From contig NZ_JARQZP010000007.1 of NCBI RefSeq assembly GCF_029589055.1, positions 2,046,001-2,110,000 on the forward strand: a stretch of 64,000 bases of DNA, in the 5' to 3' direction. This DNA comes from Vibrio hannami (GTDB taxonomy: Bacteria; Pseudomonadota; Gammaproteobacteria; Enterobacterales; Vibrionaceae). The translations under genes and the position numbers were made by a program. The notes beneath the pieces were generated by a model. That model was given only the letters and a program-made list of their open reading frames with translations. It was not told the origin of the DNA and did not search any database. This document shows, in pieces, positions 34,712 to 44,670 of this stretch (the first letter of the stretch is position 1; every line of letters begins with the position of its first letter).

Positions 34712-37095
34712 TTACCAACCAAAAAGTCCTTTGATCCAGTTTGCAGGGTTGCTGTCACACGCTTGCTTTAGATCGCCTTTTTGATCCCATGCGGGTAATT
34801 TAAACGAACTGGAACAATCGATTTTCAGGCTACCGTCACTTTTCTGTTTAAATCCAAGAGTGATTAAATTTTTAGGCCATGGAAGTATGAGTTTTTTCGG
34901 TGGTCGCTGCTCCAGATAATCAGAATAAATACGCAAAGCACCACTAGACCCCGTCAATTTGGTTGGCTGGTTATTATCTTTACCCGCCCAGATAGTTACA
35001 ACCTCCCTGCCATCAACACCAACAAACCAGCTATCACGGCTGTCGTTACTGGTTCCTGTCTTGCCAGCAAGAGCAGCCCAGCCATAGTTGCTTTGCAAAA
35101 ATCTCCCCGTTCCTTCCGCAACGACTTTCTTCATGCCGTAAGTTGTTAACCAGGCGGCCTGTTCATCAACAGTCGCTCTCATCTTGGGTATCGAACGGTA
35201 GATAATCTTATTGTCGATATCCTTCACTGTTCTAAGAGCAGTAAGGGGGGCATATTTACCTGAGTTAGTGAGTGTCTGATACATCTGCGCGACCTGATAT
35301 GGCGACAGTGAAAATGATCCCAGGAACATCGAAGGAACCGGGCGTATCTCTTGTTTATCAACTCCTAAAGCTTCCAGTGTTGAGACAACTTTAGGTATCC
35401 CTAACTCCATGCCTAACCTTACCGTTGGCACATTCAATGAGCGGGATAAGGCTTTATACAAGGGGACATTACCGCGAAATTTTCTGTCGAAGTTATTCGG
35501 CTCCCAGACACTTCCCTTACTTCCTTTGAGTTGAATTCTTTCGTCAGATAGTGTTGTCGCAAGCGTATACTTATCCGGTTCTGATAGTGCCGTCAGATAT
35601 ACAGCAGGCTTCACCAGAGAGCCTATTGGGCGACTGGCGTTGAGTGCACGGTTAAAGCCGTCATAACCCGTTCGTTTCCCCCCACCATGGCTCTGATTTC
35701 TCCGGTTCTACGATCAACCGCAACGGCAGCAGCCTCAAGCCCTTTTCCAGCAACCTTTTCCAGTTGAGGAATACGCTTTTTGATTGCTCTTTCAAGCATA
35801 ATCTGGGACACAGGATCCAGAGTAGTGAAGAGCCTGAGTCCGGTTTGTGCGTGATAATCCCGGCCAACTTTCTGCTTTAATTCATTTTTCAGTTGCTGAA
35901 AATACGCCGGCTGTCGTGATGCTACCCTAGGGTTATCCTGTATATCCAAATCACGATTAACCGCTTGATCATATTGTGAAGCAGTCAGTACGTCCTGCTT
36001 CATAAGTAACCTTAAAACGAGGTCCCGTCTCTCTTTTGCTCTCTCCGGATACCTTACCGGGTTGTAATATGAAGGGCCTTTTACCATACCAACCAGCAAA
36101 GCTATCTGGTCAATTCTCAGCTCTTGCACAGGTTGCCCGAAATAGAAACGTGAGGCTAGACCAAAGCCATGAATCGCCTGTCCCTGACTATGCCCAAGGT
36201 AAACCTCGTTCAAATAGGCTTCAAGAATCCGGTCTTTATCGTATCGATAATCTAAAATAAGCGCGATATAAGCTTCACGGATCTTACGCCAGAGCGTACG
36301 ATCCTGAGTCAGGAACAGGTTCTTCGCTAACTGCTGAGTTAAGGTGCTACCGCCCTGTACCGTTCTTCCTGCTTTAATATTTACCACCAGCGCTCTTAAT
36401 ATTGCCAGAGGGGAAACACCTTCGTGCTGATAGAAGTCTCTGTCCTCAGTAGCTAGCAAGGCATCGACCAGTATCTCCGGAAACTGTTCTCGTTTAATAA
36501 ACAGACGATTTTCCTCAACATGCTTTTCCAACATACCGAGCATTTTAGGCTCAATGCGAAGAAACCCCATGTCCCCTTTGGATTCTAACGACTGAATCCT
36601 AGAAAGACCTGAATGGTTGAAATGGAGCATCACATGCCTGTCAGGCTGAGGGCCATCTTCAAACTCAAATGGGCGTCGAATAAGCTCGATTTTGGTTGAA
36701 GAAGATGAATATTCACCCGGATGGCGTGGCGCTCTTACTTTCCGATAATTGAGAACATCGAGCTCTTGTTTAAGTTCAGATATCGTAATATCACTGCCTG
36801 GTGCTAAGTTAAGTACACGAGCATAAACAACCGTTGGCAGGTCAAAAATATGACCATCAAACCGCTCTCTAACCACAGAATCCAGATATAAGCCGACAAA
36901 TGCCAGAACGGCAAACACAGCTAAAGATACCTTCCATGTCAGACTCCACAGCTTGCGAAAAATACCGGAACCACCTGATTTTGCTTTTTTACGTTTAGTT
37001 GGTGTTCTTTTCGCAGAAGCTTTCTTACGCGTAGCTGTGGTTTTTCTAACACTCTTTTTTGTCCCGGAACGGGAAAGGTGCTTTTTTTCACTCAT
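34712..37095 (-). CDS. mrcB: Penicillin-binding protein 1B, interrupted by a frameshift
   Basis: Bifunctional class A PBP: glycosyltransferase and transpeptidase for peptidoglycan. Basic N-terminal tail, one membrane helix (about residues 55-72), UB2H domain, GT51 domain (ATEDRDFYQHEGVSP, GGSTLTQQLAKN, EAYLNEVYLG), then the transpeptidase with SxxK in the restored join (SLVK), SLN, and KTGTSNDSRDSWFVG. The frames meet at a run of six C on plus (35678-35683); one more G in the gene gives MVGGKRTGYDGFNRALNAS and a 794-aa protein. As written, an in-frame TAG truncates it before the transpeptidase. The first 4 nt overlap the hrpB stop (ATGA). Confidence 0.94.
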
Positions 37096-39569
37096 GAGTT
37101 TAATTGTCGCTTAGTTTTGGTTGTTGCAATGTGACTCGCAGGATCGTCTGGCCAGGGGTGTTTAGGATAACGCCCTTTCATCTCTTTCTGTACTTCTTTA
37201 TATGCGCCAGCCCAAAAGCCTGCAAGGTCTGAGGTAAGCTGAAGAGGTCTTTGAGCTGGGGATAGTAACTCAAGTGTAAGTTTTACCCGCCCTTTCGCTA
37301 GCAGGGGTGAGCTCTGCTCACCAAACATCTCCTGCATTCGTATAGAGAGCACGGGAGGTTTCCCTTCACTATAAACGATTTTTTTCTTGCTTCCCGTCGG
37401 TGCCTGATAACTTACCGGAAGCCACTCATCGATTTTCTGATTCAAAGGCCAGCCGAGATAAGCCAGCAATGCATCATATACACTTATCGTTTTAAGAGCA
37501 GCGGCTGACTTGATATTATTCATATACGGCTCAAGCCAGTTTTCCAGATTATCTAACAGTACCTTATCGTCAACTAAAGGCCATTCTTCCTCCGGCATCC
37601 ACTCTCTGGCACAAGCGATTCTTGCACGCAAATTGCGGCTCTTGTCATCCCAGTTGAGCACATCCAGACTTTTGCGACGGACATAATTAATAAGAGCTTC
37701 ATTGACTCTATCTTTATCCGGTTCAGGCAGTTTTTCAGACTCAATAACCAAATACTGATTCGAATGACCAATACAAGACTGTTTTTCTGCAACCAACTTG
37801 CCTTGCTTTTCATCCCAATCAACAGACTCTTTTTGGAAAAACAGCTCTGGTGCATTCTTCTGAAGCCTGTGTACATCAAGACCTGCAGCCAGAAATAACT
37901 GACTTTCATCTCTGCCCGTTCTCATCAAGTCTGCTGCTACCAAAAACTCCTGCCCTGCTAACGGCTCTTCTTCAGAAATAAATGCACCATGCCCGTTCAC
38001 CAGTAAGAAGCGACTCGATTGATTGTTTCGCCGCTTTGCGATTCGATCCGGAAAAGCAAACGCCAGGCATACAGCAGCACAAGATTCGTCAACGAGTTGC
38101 AAATCAAACTGAACACCAAGCTTTCTTCCCAGAGACTGAGCTCGCTGAATAAATGCTTTTCTTTTTGGATGCTTACCAGCCTGAAGCCTGTACAAGGAAT
38201 GGGTAATATCCGGTGTGTGTTTTTCCGGCTCTTCCAGCAATGGTATCAATGCCAGCGCAGTATGAAGATACGCTCTCCCCATTTTTTCTGCCTTAATCAG
38301 CATGGCACCGAGCCTTGGTTCAATACCCAGGGATTGCAGCTTATTGCTATTCTCGTTGCACTGATTATCTTCGGTAAGCAGTTCCAGAGATTGTAATAAC
38401 TCTCTTGCCTGATTCAATGAAGAGGATGGAGGGATATCTAGCCACTTAAGTTCGCTCGCATCATTTGCTCCCCATAAAGCTAGCTCCATAGCCAGAGAAG
38501 AGAGATCGGAGTGCAATATTTCCGGCTCGGGAACTTTAGGTTGTTGGTTGTACTGGCTCTCGCCAAACAAACGAACACAGATCCCCGGCTCCAGTCGCCC
38601 GGCTCGCCCTGCTCTTTGAATCGCAGAGGATTGAGCAATCCGAACCTGCTCAAGTTTGGTAATACCGGTTTTTAGATCAAACCTTGCCACTCTTTCTAAA
38701 CCGGAGTCGACAACAATCCTTATTCCTTCGATGGTAAGCGAGGTCTCAGCAATATTGGTTGAAAGTACGACCTTTCTTTTACCCTCTTCGGCCGGGAGTA
38801 TCGCTTTCTCCTGTTCTTTAAAGCTTAACTGCCCATAAAGAGGTGCTATTTCAGCGTCAACAGAGAGTTCTCGCAATCCTAGCTCAACCTGTTTAATAGC
38901 CCCCACACCCGGTAGAAAAACCAAAATTGAGCCCGATTCATTCTGAAGCAGATTGTTTACCCGCCGGACAACCGTTGGGGCAAGCCTGTCATTAACTGAC
39001 ATAGGGCTATACCTTTGCTCAACCGGATAGGCTCGTCCTTCAGACTCAATATATGCACTATCAGGCATTAACATCTGGAGTGACTCACTGTCGAGCGTTG
39101 CTGACATCACCACTATTTTCAGGTCGTCTCTGAGTGCTTCCTGGACTTCAAGGCTAAATGCTAAAGCAGTATCAGCATGGATACTTCTCTCGTGATATTC
39201 ATCAAAGATAAGCAACCCAACACCCGTTAGTTCAGGATCAGACTGGATCATGTTGGTCATGATCCCTTCAGTAACAATTTCCAGCTTAGTTTCTGACGAG
39301 ACCTTCACATCCCCACGAACACGATACCCAACGCTCTGCCCCACCTTTTCGCCAAGTTGTGAGGAAAGGTAGGTCGCGATATTTCGCGCAGCCAGTCTTC
39401 TTGGTTCCAGCATGATTATTTTGCCGTTAATACAACCTTGCTTAACCAGTTGCAGCGGAAAGTAGGTTGATTTACCGGCCCCGGGAGCGGCTTTGAGAAT
39501 AACCTGATTAGAGTTTTGAACCTTATCAAGTAGCTCGGTAATGACCGATTCGATAGGAAGTTGTGACAA
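37092..39569 (-). CDS. hrpB: ATP-dependent helicase HrpB
   Basis: DExH-box helicase of unknown RNA substrate. 825 aa. Walker A APGAGKSTYFP, motif II DEYH, motif III SATLDS, motif VI IQRAGRAGR; HA2 region and the HrpB C-terminal domain (from about 690). The start is a TTG (39569) giving MSQLPIESVI, with AAGGT upstream. Overlaps mrcB by 4 nt (ATGA), the usual hrpB-mrcB pair. Divergent from sfsA. Confidence 0.93.
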   Translation of the reverse strand: MSQLPIESVITELLDKVQNSNQVILKAAPGAGKSTYFPLQLVKQGCINGKIIMLEPRRLAARNIATYLSSQLGEKVGQSVGYRVRGDVKVSSETKLEIVTEGIMTNMIQSDPELTGVGLLIFDEYHERSIHADTALAFSLEVQEALRDDLKIVVMSATLDSESLQMLMPDSAYIESEGRAYPVEQRYSPMSVNDRLAPTVVRRVNNLLQNESGSILVFLPGVGAIKQVELGLRELSVDAEIAPLYGQLSFKEQEKAILPAEEGKRKVVLSTNIAETSLTIEGIRIVVDSGLERVARFDLKTGITKLEQVRIAQSSAIQRAGRAGRLEPGICVRLFGESQYNQQPKVPEPEILHSDLSSLAMELALWGANDASELKWLDIPPSSSLNQARELLQSLELLTEDNQCNENSNKLQSLGIEPRLGAMLIKAEKMGRAYLHTALALIPLLEEPEKHTPDITHSLYRLQAGKHPKRKAFIQRAQSLGRKLGVQFDLQLVDESCAAVCLAFAFPDRIAKRRNNQSSRFLLVNGHGAFISEEEPLAGQEFLVAADLMRTGRDESQLFLAAGLDVHRLQKNAPELFFQKESVDWDEKQGKLVAEKQSCIGHSNQYLVIESEKLPEPDKDRVNEALINYVRRKSLDVLNWDDKSRNLRARIACAREWMPEEEWPLVDDKVLLDNLENWLEPYMNNIKSAAALKTISVYDALLAYLGWPLNQKIDEWLPVSYQAPTGSKKKIVYSEGKPPVLSIRMQEMFGEQSSPLLAKGRVKLTLELLSPAQRPLQLTSDLAGFWAGAYKEVQKEMKGRYPKHPWPDDPASHIATTKTKRQLNS

Positions 39570-39632
39570 TGGTGAAACCTTATGTTATACCAAGCTTAAT
39601 TGTCGGCTATTGTACATAAAAACAGTAATAAT

Positions 39633-40340
39633 ATGCACTTTGAACCTAAGCTAAAGAGCGCAAAGCTGATTAAGCGCTACAAACGTTTCCTTGCAGATAT
39701 TGAACTGGAAGACGGAACTGTAACTACAATTCATTGCGCAAATACCGGAGCGATGACCGGATGCGCTGATGCAGGAAATACAGTCTGGTATTCCACTTCA
39801 GATAATCCCAAGCGAAAATACCCGCATAGTTGGGAAATCAGCCAGAGCCCCGCCGGGGATATGATTTGCGTTAACACCGCCAGAGCCAACACGCTTGTGG
39901 TTGAAGCTATTGAAAATGGGACAATTTCTGAGCTATCTGGCTACGATACACTTAAAACAGAAGTGAAATATGGTCAGGAAAATAGCCGAATTGATATCTA
40001 CTTATCATCTGAAGGTCGTGCACCGTGCTTTGTAGAAGTAAAAAGTGTTACTCTTCTGGAAACCGAAGGACAAGGATACTTCCCTGATGCCGTCACAACT
40101 CGCGGGCAAAAACACATCCGTGAGCTACAAGAAATGGTAAATAATGGAAACAGAGCTATACTTTTCTTCGCTGTTTTGCATTCAGGCATTGAAAAAATGT
40201 CTGTAGCACACCATATAGATGCAAATTATTCACAATTACTAAAACAAGCAAAAGAAGTTGGTGTTGAGGTGCTGTGCTATAAAGCAGAGCTCTCCGAAAG
40301 TGAAATTCGCTTAGTTTCGCCGGTAAAATTTATCGATTAA
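39633..40340 (+). CDS. sfsA: SfsA DNA-binding/nuclease-like protein
   Basis: 235-aa protein named for sugar-fermentation stimulation in E. coli; it has an OB-type N-terminus and a restriction-endonuclease-like fold. Family blocks: IKRYKRFLADIELEDG, HCANTGAMTGCADAGNTVWYSTSDNPKRKYPHSWE, EVKSVTLLE and YFPDAVTTRGQKHIRELQ. Start taken as ATG 39633 (MHFEPKLKSAKLIKRY) to match E. coli MEFSPPL; an earlier TTG at 39600 is possible since neither has a clear ribosome site. Upstream of dksA as in E. coli. Confidence 0.93.
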   Translation: MHFEPKLKSAKLIKRYKRFLADIELEDGTVTTIHCANTGAMTGCADAGNTVWYSTSDNPKRKYPHSWEISQSPAGDMICVNTARANTLVVEAIENGTISELSGYDTLKTEVKYGQENSRIDIYLSSEGRAPCFVEVKSVTLLETEGQGYFPDAVTTRGQKHIRELQEMVNNGNRAILFFAVLHSGIEKMSVAHHIDANYSQLLKQAKEVGVEVLCYKAELSESEIRLVSPVKFID

Positions 40341-40481
40341 TTGGCAAAAATGATGCGACGTTCACATTGAATACAGAGGTTGAAATTCTGTGTTTGCTTC
40401 CGGCTTTTCTTTCTGCTATAGATACCCGCCTTAAATTAACAGCAACATCTGTTAATATTTGGTGTAAGTAGGAGATGCGGT

Positions 40482-40925
40482 ATGCCAGAAAAGAAAAAAG
40501 CGCTAGGCATCCTAGCCATTGCAGGTGTGGAGCCATATCAGGAAAAACCTGGTGAAGAATATATGTCACCAGAGCAGATGGCTCACTTTACTAAGATTTT
40601 AGAAGCGTGGCGCAATCAACTAAGGGACGAAGTTGAACGAACTGTACACCATATGCAGGACGAAGCAGCAAACTTCCCGGATCCAGTTGACCGCGCCTCG
40701 CAAGAAGAAGAGTTCAGTCTGGAACTTCGTAACCGTGATCGCGAACGCCGACTCATCAAGAAGATTGAGAAGACGCTAAACAAGATAGAAGAAGATGACT
40801 TCGGCTTCTGTGAATCTTGTGGGGTTGAAATCGGTATCCGTCGCTTAGAAGCCAGACCTACAGCTGATCTTTGTATCGATTGTAAAACGCTTGCGGAAAT
40901 GAAAGAGAGACAGATGCAAGGTTAA
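40482..40925 (+). CDS. dksA: RNA polymerase-binding transcription factor DksA
   Basis: Works with ppGpp in the RNAP secondary channel to control rRNA and amino-acid promoters. 147 aa. Coiled-coil domain (about 33-108) with the tip acidic motif DPVDRA; zinc finger CESC...CIDC. AGGAG lies 8 nt before the ATG. Followed by a strong terminator and then gluQ. Confidence 0.97.
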   Translation: MPEKKKALGILAIAGVEPYQEKPGEEYMSPEQMAHFTKILEAWRNQLRDEVERTVHHMQDEAANFPDPVDRASQEEEFSLELRNRDRERRLIKKIEKTLNKIEEDDFGFCESCGVEIGIRRLEARPTADLCIDCKTLAEMKERQMQG

Positions 40926-40944
40926 GCTTGGGTTCTGTTTAATT

Positions 40945-40968
40945 AAAGGGAGCTTTGGCTCCCTTTTT
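40945..40968 (+). terminator. Terminator of dksA
   Basis: AAAGGGAGC (40945-40953) / GCTCCCTTT (40958-40966), TTTG loop, T run to 40968. Confidence 0.9.
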
Positions 40969-40986
40969 GCTTACTACAAAACACAT

Positions 40987-41877
40987 ATGAAAACTATTGG
41001 ACGCTTCGCTCCCTCACCTTCGGGTCCCCTTCACTTTGGTTCGCTTGTCGCGGCTCTTGGTAGCTACTTTAGCGCAAAGTCTCAAGGTGGTGACTGGCTG
41101 GTACGAATGGAAGACATAGACCCTCCAAGAGAAATAGAAGGCGCATCCGATTTAATTTTAAAGGCGCTGGAAACCTACCATCTATACTGGGACGGTGATG
41201 TTCTATATCAAAGTGAACGTCACGATGCCTATCAGCAACAGATAGACTCCTGGTTAGATTCAGGCTTAGCCTACTATTGTCAGTGCACTAGAAAACAAAT
41301 AAAAGAGTCTGGTGGATTTTATCTGGGAACCTGTCGCGACAAAGCGTTAAACAGCCCAAACTCCTGTTCAGTGAGGGTTCGGGTCGACACCCCAATAGTA
41401 AGCTTTGAGGATTTGAAACACGGCAACATGTCGATTCCACCAGAGCTAGCAGCCGAAGATTTTATCATTAAACGCAGAGATGGGCTTTTTGCCTACAATC
41501 TTGCGGTTGTTCTCGATGATATTTATCAGGGAATCACGGAAGTCGTTAGAGGCGCGGATCTGATTGAACCCACCGGGCGTCAGATAAGTTTATACAAGAT
41601 GTTAGGGCTAGACCCAGTTAAGTATTTGCATCTTCCGTTAGCAACAGACGGAAACGGTAATAAGTTGTCTAAACAGAATCATGCAACAGCCATTGATTTG
41701 AAACATCCGGTACCTACTCTTGTCAGAGCAATGAGATTTTTAGGATTTGCACTCCCGAGAGGTATCCAAAATGGAGAAATCTCCGAAATAATAGACTGGG
41801 GGGTAAAAAACTGGTCAATAAACCAGCTTCCTCAGGAGATCGAGATCACGTCACCATTCTCAAAAGCCTCTCCGTAG
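40987..41877 (+). CDS. gluQ: Glutamyl-Q tRNA(Asp) synthetase GluQ (YadB)
   Basis: Catalytic-domain paralogue of GluRS that attaches glutamate to queuosine in tRNA-Asp. 296 aa, lacking the anticodon-binding domain of true GluRS. The class I motif is FAPSPSGPLHFGSL; KLSKQN is the KMSKS equivalent; zinc-type cysteines in YYCQCTRKQI and GTCRD. dksA-gluQ-pcnB-folK order is conserved. Confidence 0.93.
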   Translation: MKTIGRFAPSPSGPLHFGSLVAALGSYFSAKSQGGDWLVRMEDIDPPREIEGASDLILKALETYHLYWDGDVLYQSERHDAYQQQIDSWLDSGLAYYCQCTRKQIKESGGFYLGTCRDKALNSPNSCSVRVRVDTPIVSFEDLKHGNMSIPPELAAEDFIIKRRDGLFAYNLAVVLDDIYQGITEVVRGADLIEPTGRQISLYKMLGLDPVKYLHLPLATDGNGNKLSKQNHATAIDLKHPVPTLVRAMRFLGFALPRGIQNGEISEIIDWGVKNWSINQLPQEIEITSPFSKASP

Positions 41878-41967
41878 GCTATTATTAGCCGCAAATTAAA
41901 GCAGTAGAATTTACAGCATTACGTACGTTTGATACGGAATGTTGATTAAGCAAAAACGAGGTGGGCT

Positions 41968-43368
41968 ATTTTTAGTCAAGTTGCTAGTTTTTACCGGAAA
42001 ATCGTCAGAAATAATGAAGACAGTAGACGTACAGACTGTCCTGCTACAGAAATAAGCCTGACCATTGTCCCGCGTGAAGAACATAACATATCAAGACAAC
42101 AGATCAGTGAAAATGCGCTGAAGGTACTCTATCGTCTGCATAATGCCGGATACAAAGCCTATCTGGTAGGTGGTGGTGTCCGTGATTTGCTGCTGGAGAA
42201 AAATCCAAAAGATTTTGATATAGCAACCAATGCAACTCCAGAGCAAATCAAGCAACTGTTTCGTAACTGTCGGCTAATTGGGCGCAGGTTCAGACTTGCC
42301 CATATCATGTTTGGTCGCGATATCATTGAGGTGGCAACTTTCCGTGGACATCACCAGGAACCATCTAAGAATGTATCCGCACAGTCGAAAGAAGGCATGC
42401 TACTTCGCGATAATGTTTATGGCAGCATAGACGAAGACGCAGAACGACGCGACTTTACCATCAATGCGATGTACTACAATATCGCTGACTACAGTATTCA
42501 CGACTATGCTGGCGGTATTGAAGACCTTGAAGATGGTCTAATTCGCTTAATAGGCGATCCTGAAACTCGATACCGTGAAGATCCGGTTCGTATGCTTAGA
42601 GCCATTCGCTTTGCAGCGAAACTGGACATGGATATCTGTGAAAGTACGGCACTCCCTATTCCTGAGTTAGCGCACTTGCTTGAAGATATTCCAGCAGCTC
42701 GGCTATATGAAGAGTCATTGAAGTTACTCCAGTCAGGATACGGGTTGGAAACCTACTTCCTGCTAAGAGATTACAATCTATTTAAGCCACTGTTTCCAAG
42801 AATTGCTCAGGAATTTACTGAAGACGAAAGCTCAAACACAGAGAAGATGCTTGAACAAGTTCTTAAGTCAACAGACAAGCGAATTGGCGAAGGTAAGCGT
42901 ATCAACCCTGCCTTTATGTTTGCAGCGCTGCTTTGGTATCCACTAAATAAAGACGCCGAAGAACTCATGGCATCGAGAAATATGAGTTATTACGATGCCA
43001 TCATGGAAGCAAGTAATCAGATTCTTGACCAGCAGGTTAAAACCATTGCTATCCCTCGCAGACATACTGCGACGATCCGTGAAATCTGGCAGCTTCAATT
43101 ACGACTGCCACGTAGAAGCGGTAAGCGAGCATTCCGTTTAATGGAGCTAAATAAGTTCAGAGCGGGCTTTGACTTCCTGGAGATGCGCGGAGCGATAGAG
43201 GGAGGTGAAACTGCCGAGCTGGCTAAATGGTGGCAAACTTTCCAAAACGCTGGCAGAAATATGAAGCAGGCAATGGTAGGCGATCTTGGTTCTCCGAAAC
43301 CGAATTATCGACGCAGAAAAAACTATCGCAATAAGAAGAGCAACAAGAGTAATAAGTCGAATGACTAA
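41968..43368 (+). CDS. pcnB: Poly(A) polymerase I, with probable AUU start codon
   Basis: Adds 3' poly(A) tails that promote RNA decay. Family residues continue well upstream of the first ATG/GTG/TTG candidates: the frame is open from 41950 and reads FSQVASFYRKIV from 41971, aligning with E. coli MFTRVANFCRKVL. E. coli pcnB is known to start with AUU, and here ATT (41968-41970) sits at exactly that position, after GAGGTGG. This gives 466 aa (E. coli about 465). Catalytic nucleotidyltransferase motif LVGGGVRDLLLEKNPKDFDIATNA (GG...DxD), then RRDFTINAMYY and REDPVRMLRAIRFAAKL; the C-terminus is Arg/Lys-rich. Overlaps folK by 8 nt. Confidence 0.92.
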   Translation: MFSQVASFYRKIVRNNEDSRRTDCPATEISLTIVPREEHNISRQQISENALKVLYRLHNAGYKAYLVGGGVRDLLLEKNPKDFDIATNATPEQIKQLFRNCRLIGRRFRLAHIMFGRDIIEVATFRGHHQEPSKNVSAQSKEGMLLRDNVYGSIDEDAERRDFTINAMYYNIADYSIHDYAGGIEDLEDGLIRLIGDPETRYREDPVRMLRAIRFAAKLDMDICESTALPIPELAHLLEDIPAARLYEESLKLLQSGYGLETYFLLRDYNLFKPLFPRIAQEFTEDESSNTEKMLEQVLKSTDKRIGEGKRINPAFMFAALLWYPLNKDAEELMASRNMSYYDAIMEASNQILDQQVKTIAIPRRHTATIREIWQLQLRLPRRSGKRAFRLMELNKFRAGFDFLEMRGAIEGGETAELAKWWQTFQNAGRNMKQAMVGDLGSPKPNYRRRKNYRNKKSNKSNKSND

Positions 43369-43846
43369 AGTATACATCGCGATAGGCAGTAACTTATCTG
43401 ATCCTGAAACTCAGGCATTGAATGCAATCTCAGCTCTGAAAACACTACCAAAGTCAGAGTTTATTGCCGCATCTTCACTGTACAGTAGCACTCCTATGGG
43501 GCCACAAAACCAGCCTGACTACATCAATGCAGTAGCAGTGATTGATACCGAATTAACGCCTATTGAACTACTCAGTTGCACTCAGGCAATTGAACTAGAA
43601 CATGGGCGCGTCCGTAAAGAAGAAAGATGGGGACCAAGAACACTGGACCTGGACATTCTTCTATACGGCAATGAGGTCATCGATTCCGAGCGACTTACCA
43701 TTCCTCATTACGGAATGAAAGAAAGAGAGTTTGTTCTCTATCCGCTTGCAGAAATCGAACCTAATTTGCAACTCCCTGACGGGACTGAGCTAACAAAACT
43801 ACTTAAACAAGTAGACCGCAACGGGCTCAGAATATGGCAGTCATAG
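43361..43846 (+). CDS. folK: HPPK, 6-hydroxymethyl-7,8-dihydropterin pyrophosphokinase
   Basis: Folate-pathway kinase. 161 aa from ATG 43361 (MTKVYIAIGSNLSDP). Motifs: GPQNQPDYINAVAVIDT, the Mg/ATP region RWGPRTLDLDILLYG, and PHYGMKEREFVLYPL. The start lies within the last codons of pcnB (8-nt overlap), so it is translationally coupled. Confidence 0.95.
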   Translation: MTKVYIAIGSNLSDPETQALNAISALKTLPKSEFIAASSLYSSTPMGPQNQPDYINAVAVIDTELTPIELLSCTQAIELEHGRVRKEERWGPRTLDLDILLYGNEVIDSERLTIPHYGMKEREFVLYPLAEIEPNLQLPDGTELTKLLKQVDRNGLRIWQS

Positions 43847-43868
43847 CCAATCCTAATAAGGAACAATG

Positions 43869-44662
43869 ATGAAAAAAATAACGATAAACACTCTTATGAC
43901 CTGGAAAAAGAAGGTCGTAAGTTTGCTTCTTCAACTGCTTATGACGCGAGCTTTGCTCAGTTATTTGAAGAACAAGAAATGCCTGTTTTACTGGTTGGCG
44001 ACTCTCTGGGGATGGTACTCCAGGGGCAAAGCGATACTCTACCAGTATCTGTTGAAGACGTTGCTTATCACACTCGCTGTGTAAAAGCGGGAAGCCCAAA
44101 CTCTCTGTTAATGGCTGATATGCCGTTTATGAGTTACGCAACACCAGAACAAGCTTGTGAAAGCGCAGCACAACTTATGCGTGCAGGCGCAAACATGGTG
44201 AAACTTGAGGGTGGCTCCTGGCTCATTGATACCGTAAAAATGCTGACTGAGCGTGCCGTACCTGTTTGTGCCCACCTCGGCTTAACACCTCAATCAGTTA
44301 ATATTTTTGGCGGTTATCGCGTTCAGGGGAGAGATCAGGAACAAGCTGATCAAATGGTAAGAGATGCTATTGCCCTTCAGGATGCTGGCGCACAAATCGT
44401 TCTGCTAGAATGCGTACCAGCATCGCTAGCTAAACGAATTACTGAAGCTTTGGATGTACCAGTTATCGGTATCGGCGCAGGTAGTGATACTGATGGACAA
44501 ATACTGGTAATGCACGACATGTTTGGTATTTCTGCTAACTATATGCCTAAATTCTCTAAGAACTTTCTGGCTGAAACAGGTAATATCCGTACAGCGGTAT
44601 CGCGCTATATTGAGGATGTTCAATCAGGTTCTTTCCCTGGTGAAGAACACACTATTGCTTAA
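43869..44662 (+). CDS. panB: Ketopantoate hydroxymethyltransferase PanB, frameshifted near the N-terminus
   Basis: First step of pantothenate synthesis. N-terminus MKKITINTLMTWKK is right, then the frame is lost until MPVLLVGDSLGMVLQGQ. The break is in an A5 run (43905-43909). One more A gives KKEGRKFASSTAYDASFAQLFEEQEMP and a protein of exactly 264 aa as in E. coli. Mg and substrate sites: DSLGMVLQG, Glu in VKLEGG, HLGLTPQSVN. Of two adjacent ATGs (43866, 43869) the second has better spacing (6 nt) from AAGGA. 8 nt before panC. Confidence 0.93.
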
Positions 44663-44670
44663 GGATCACT

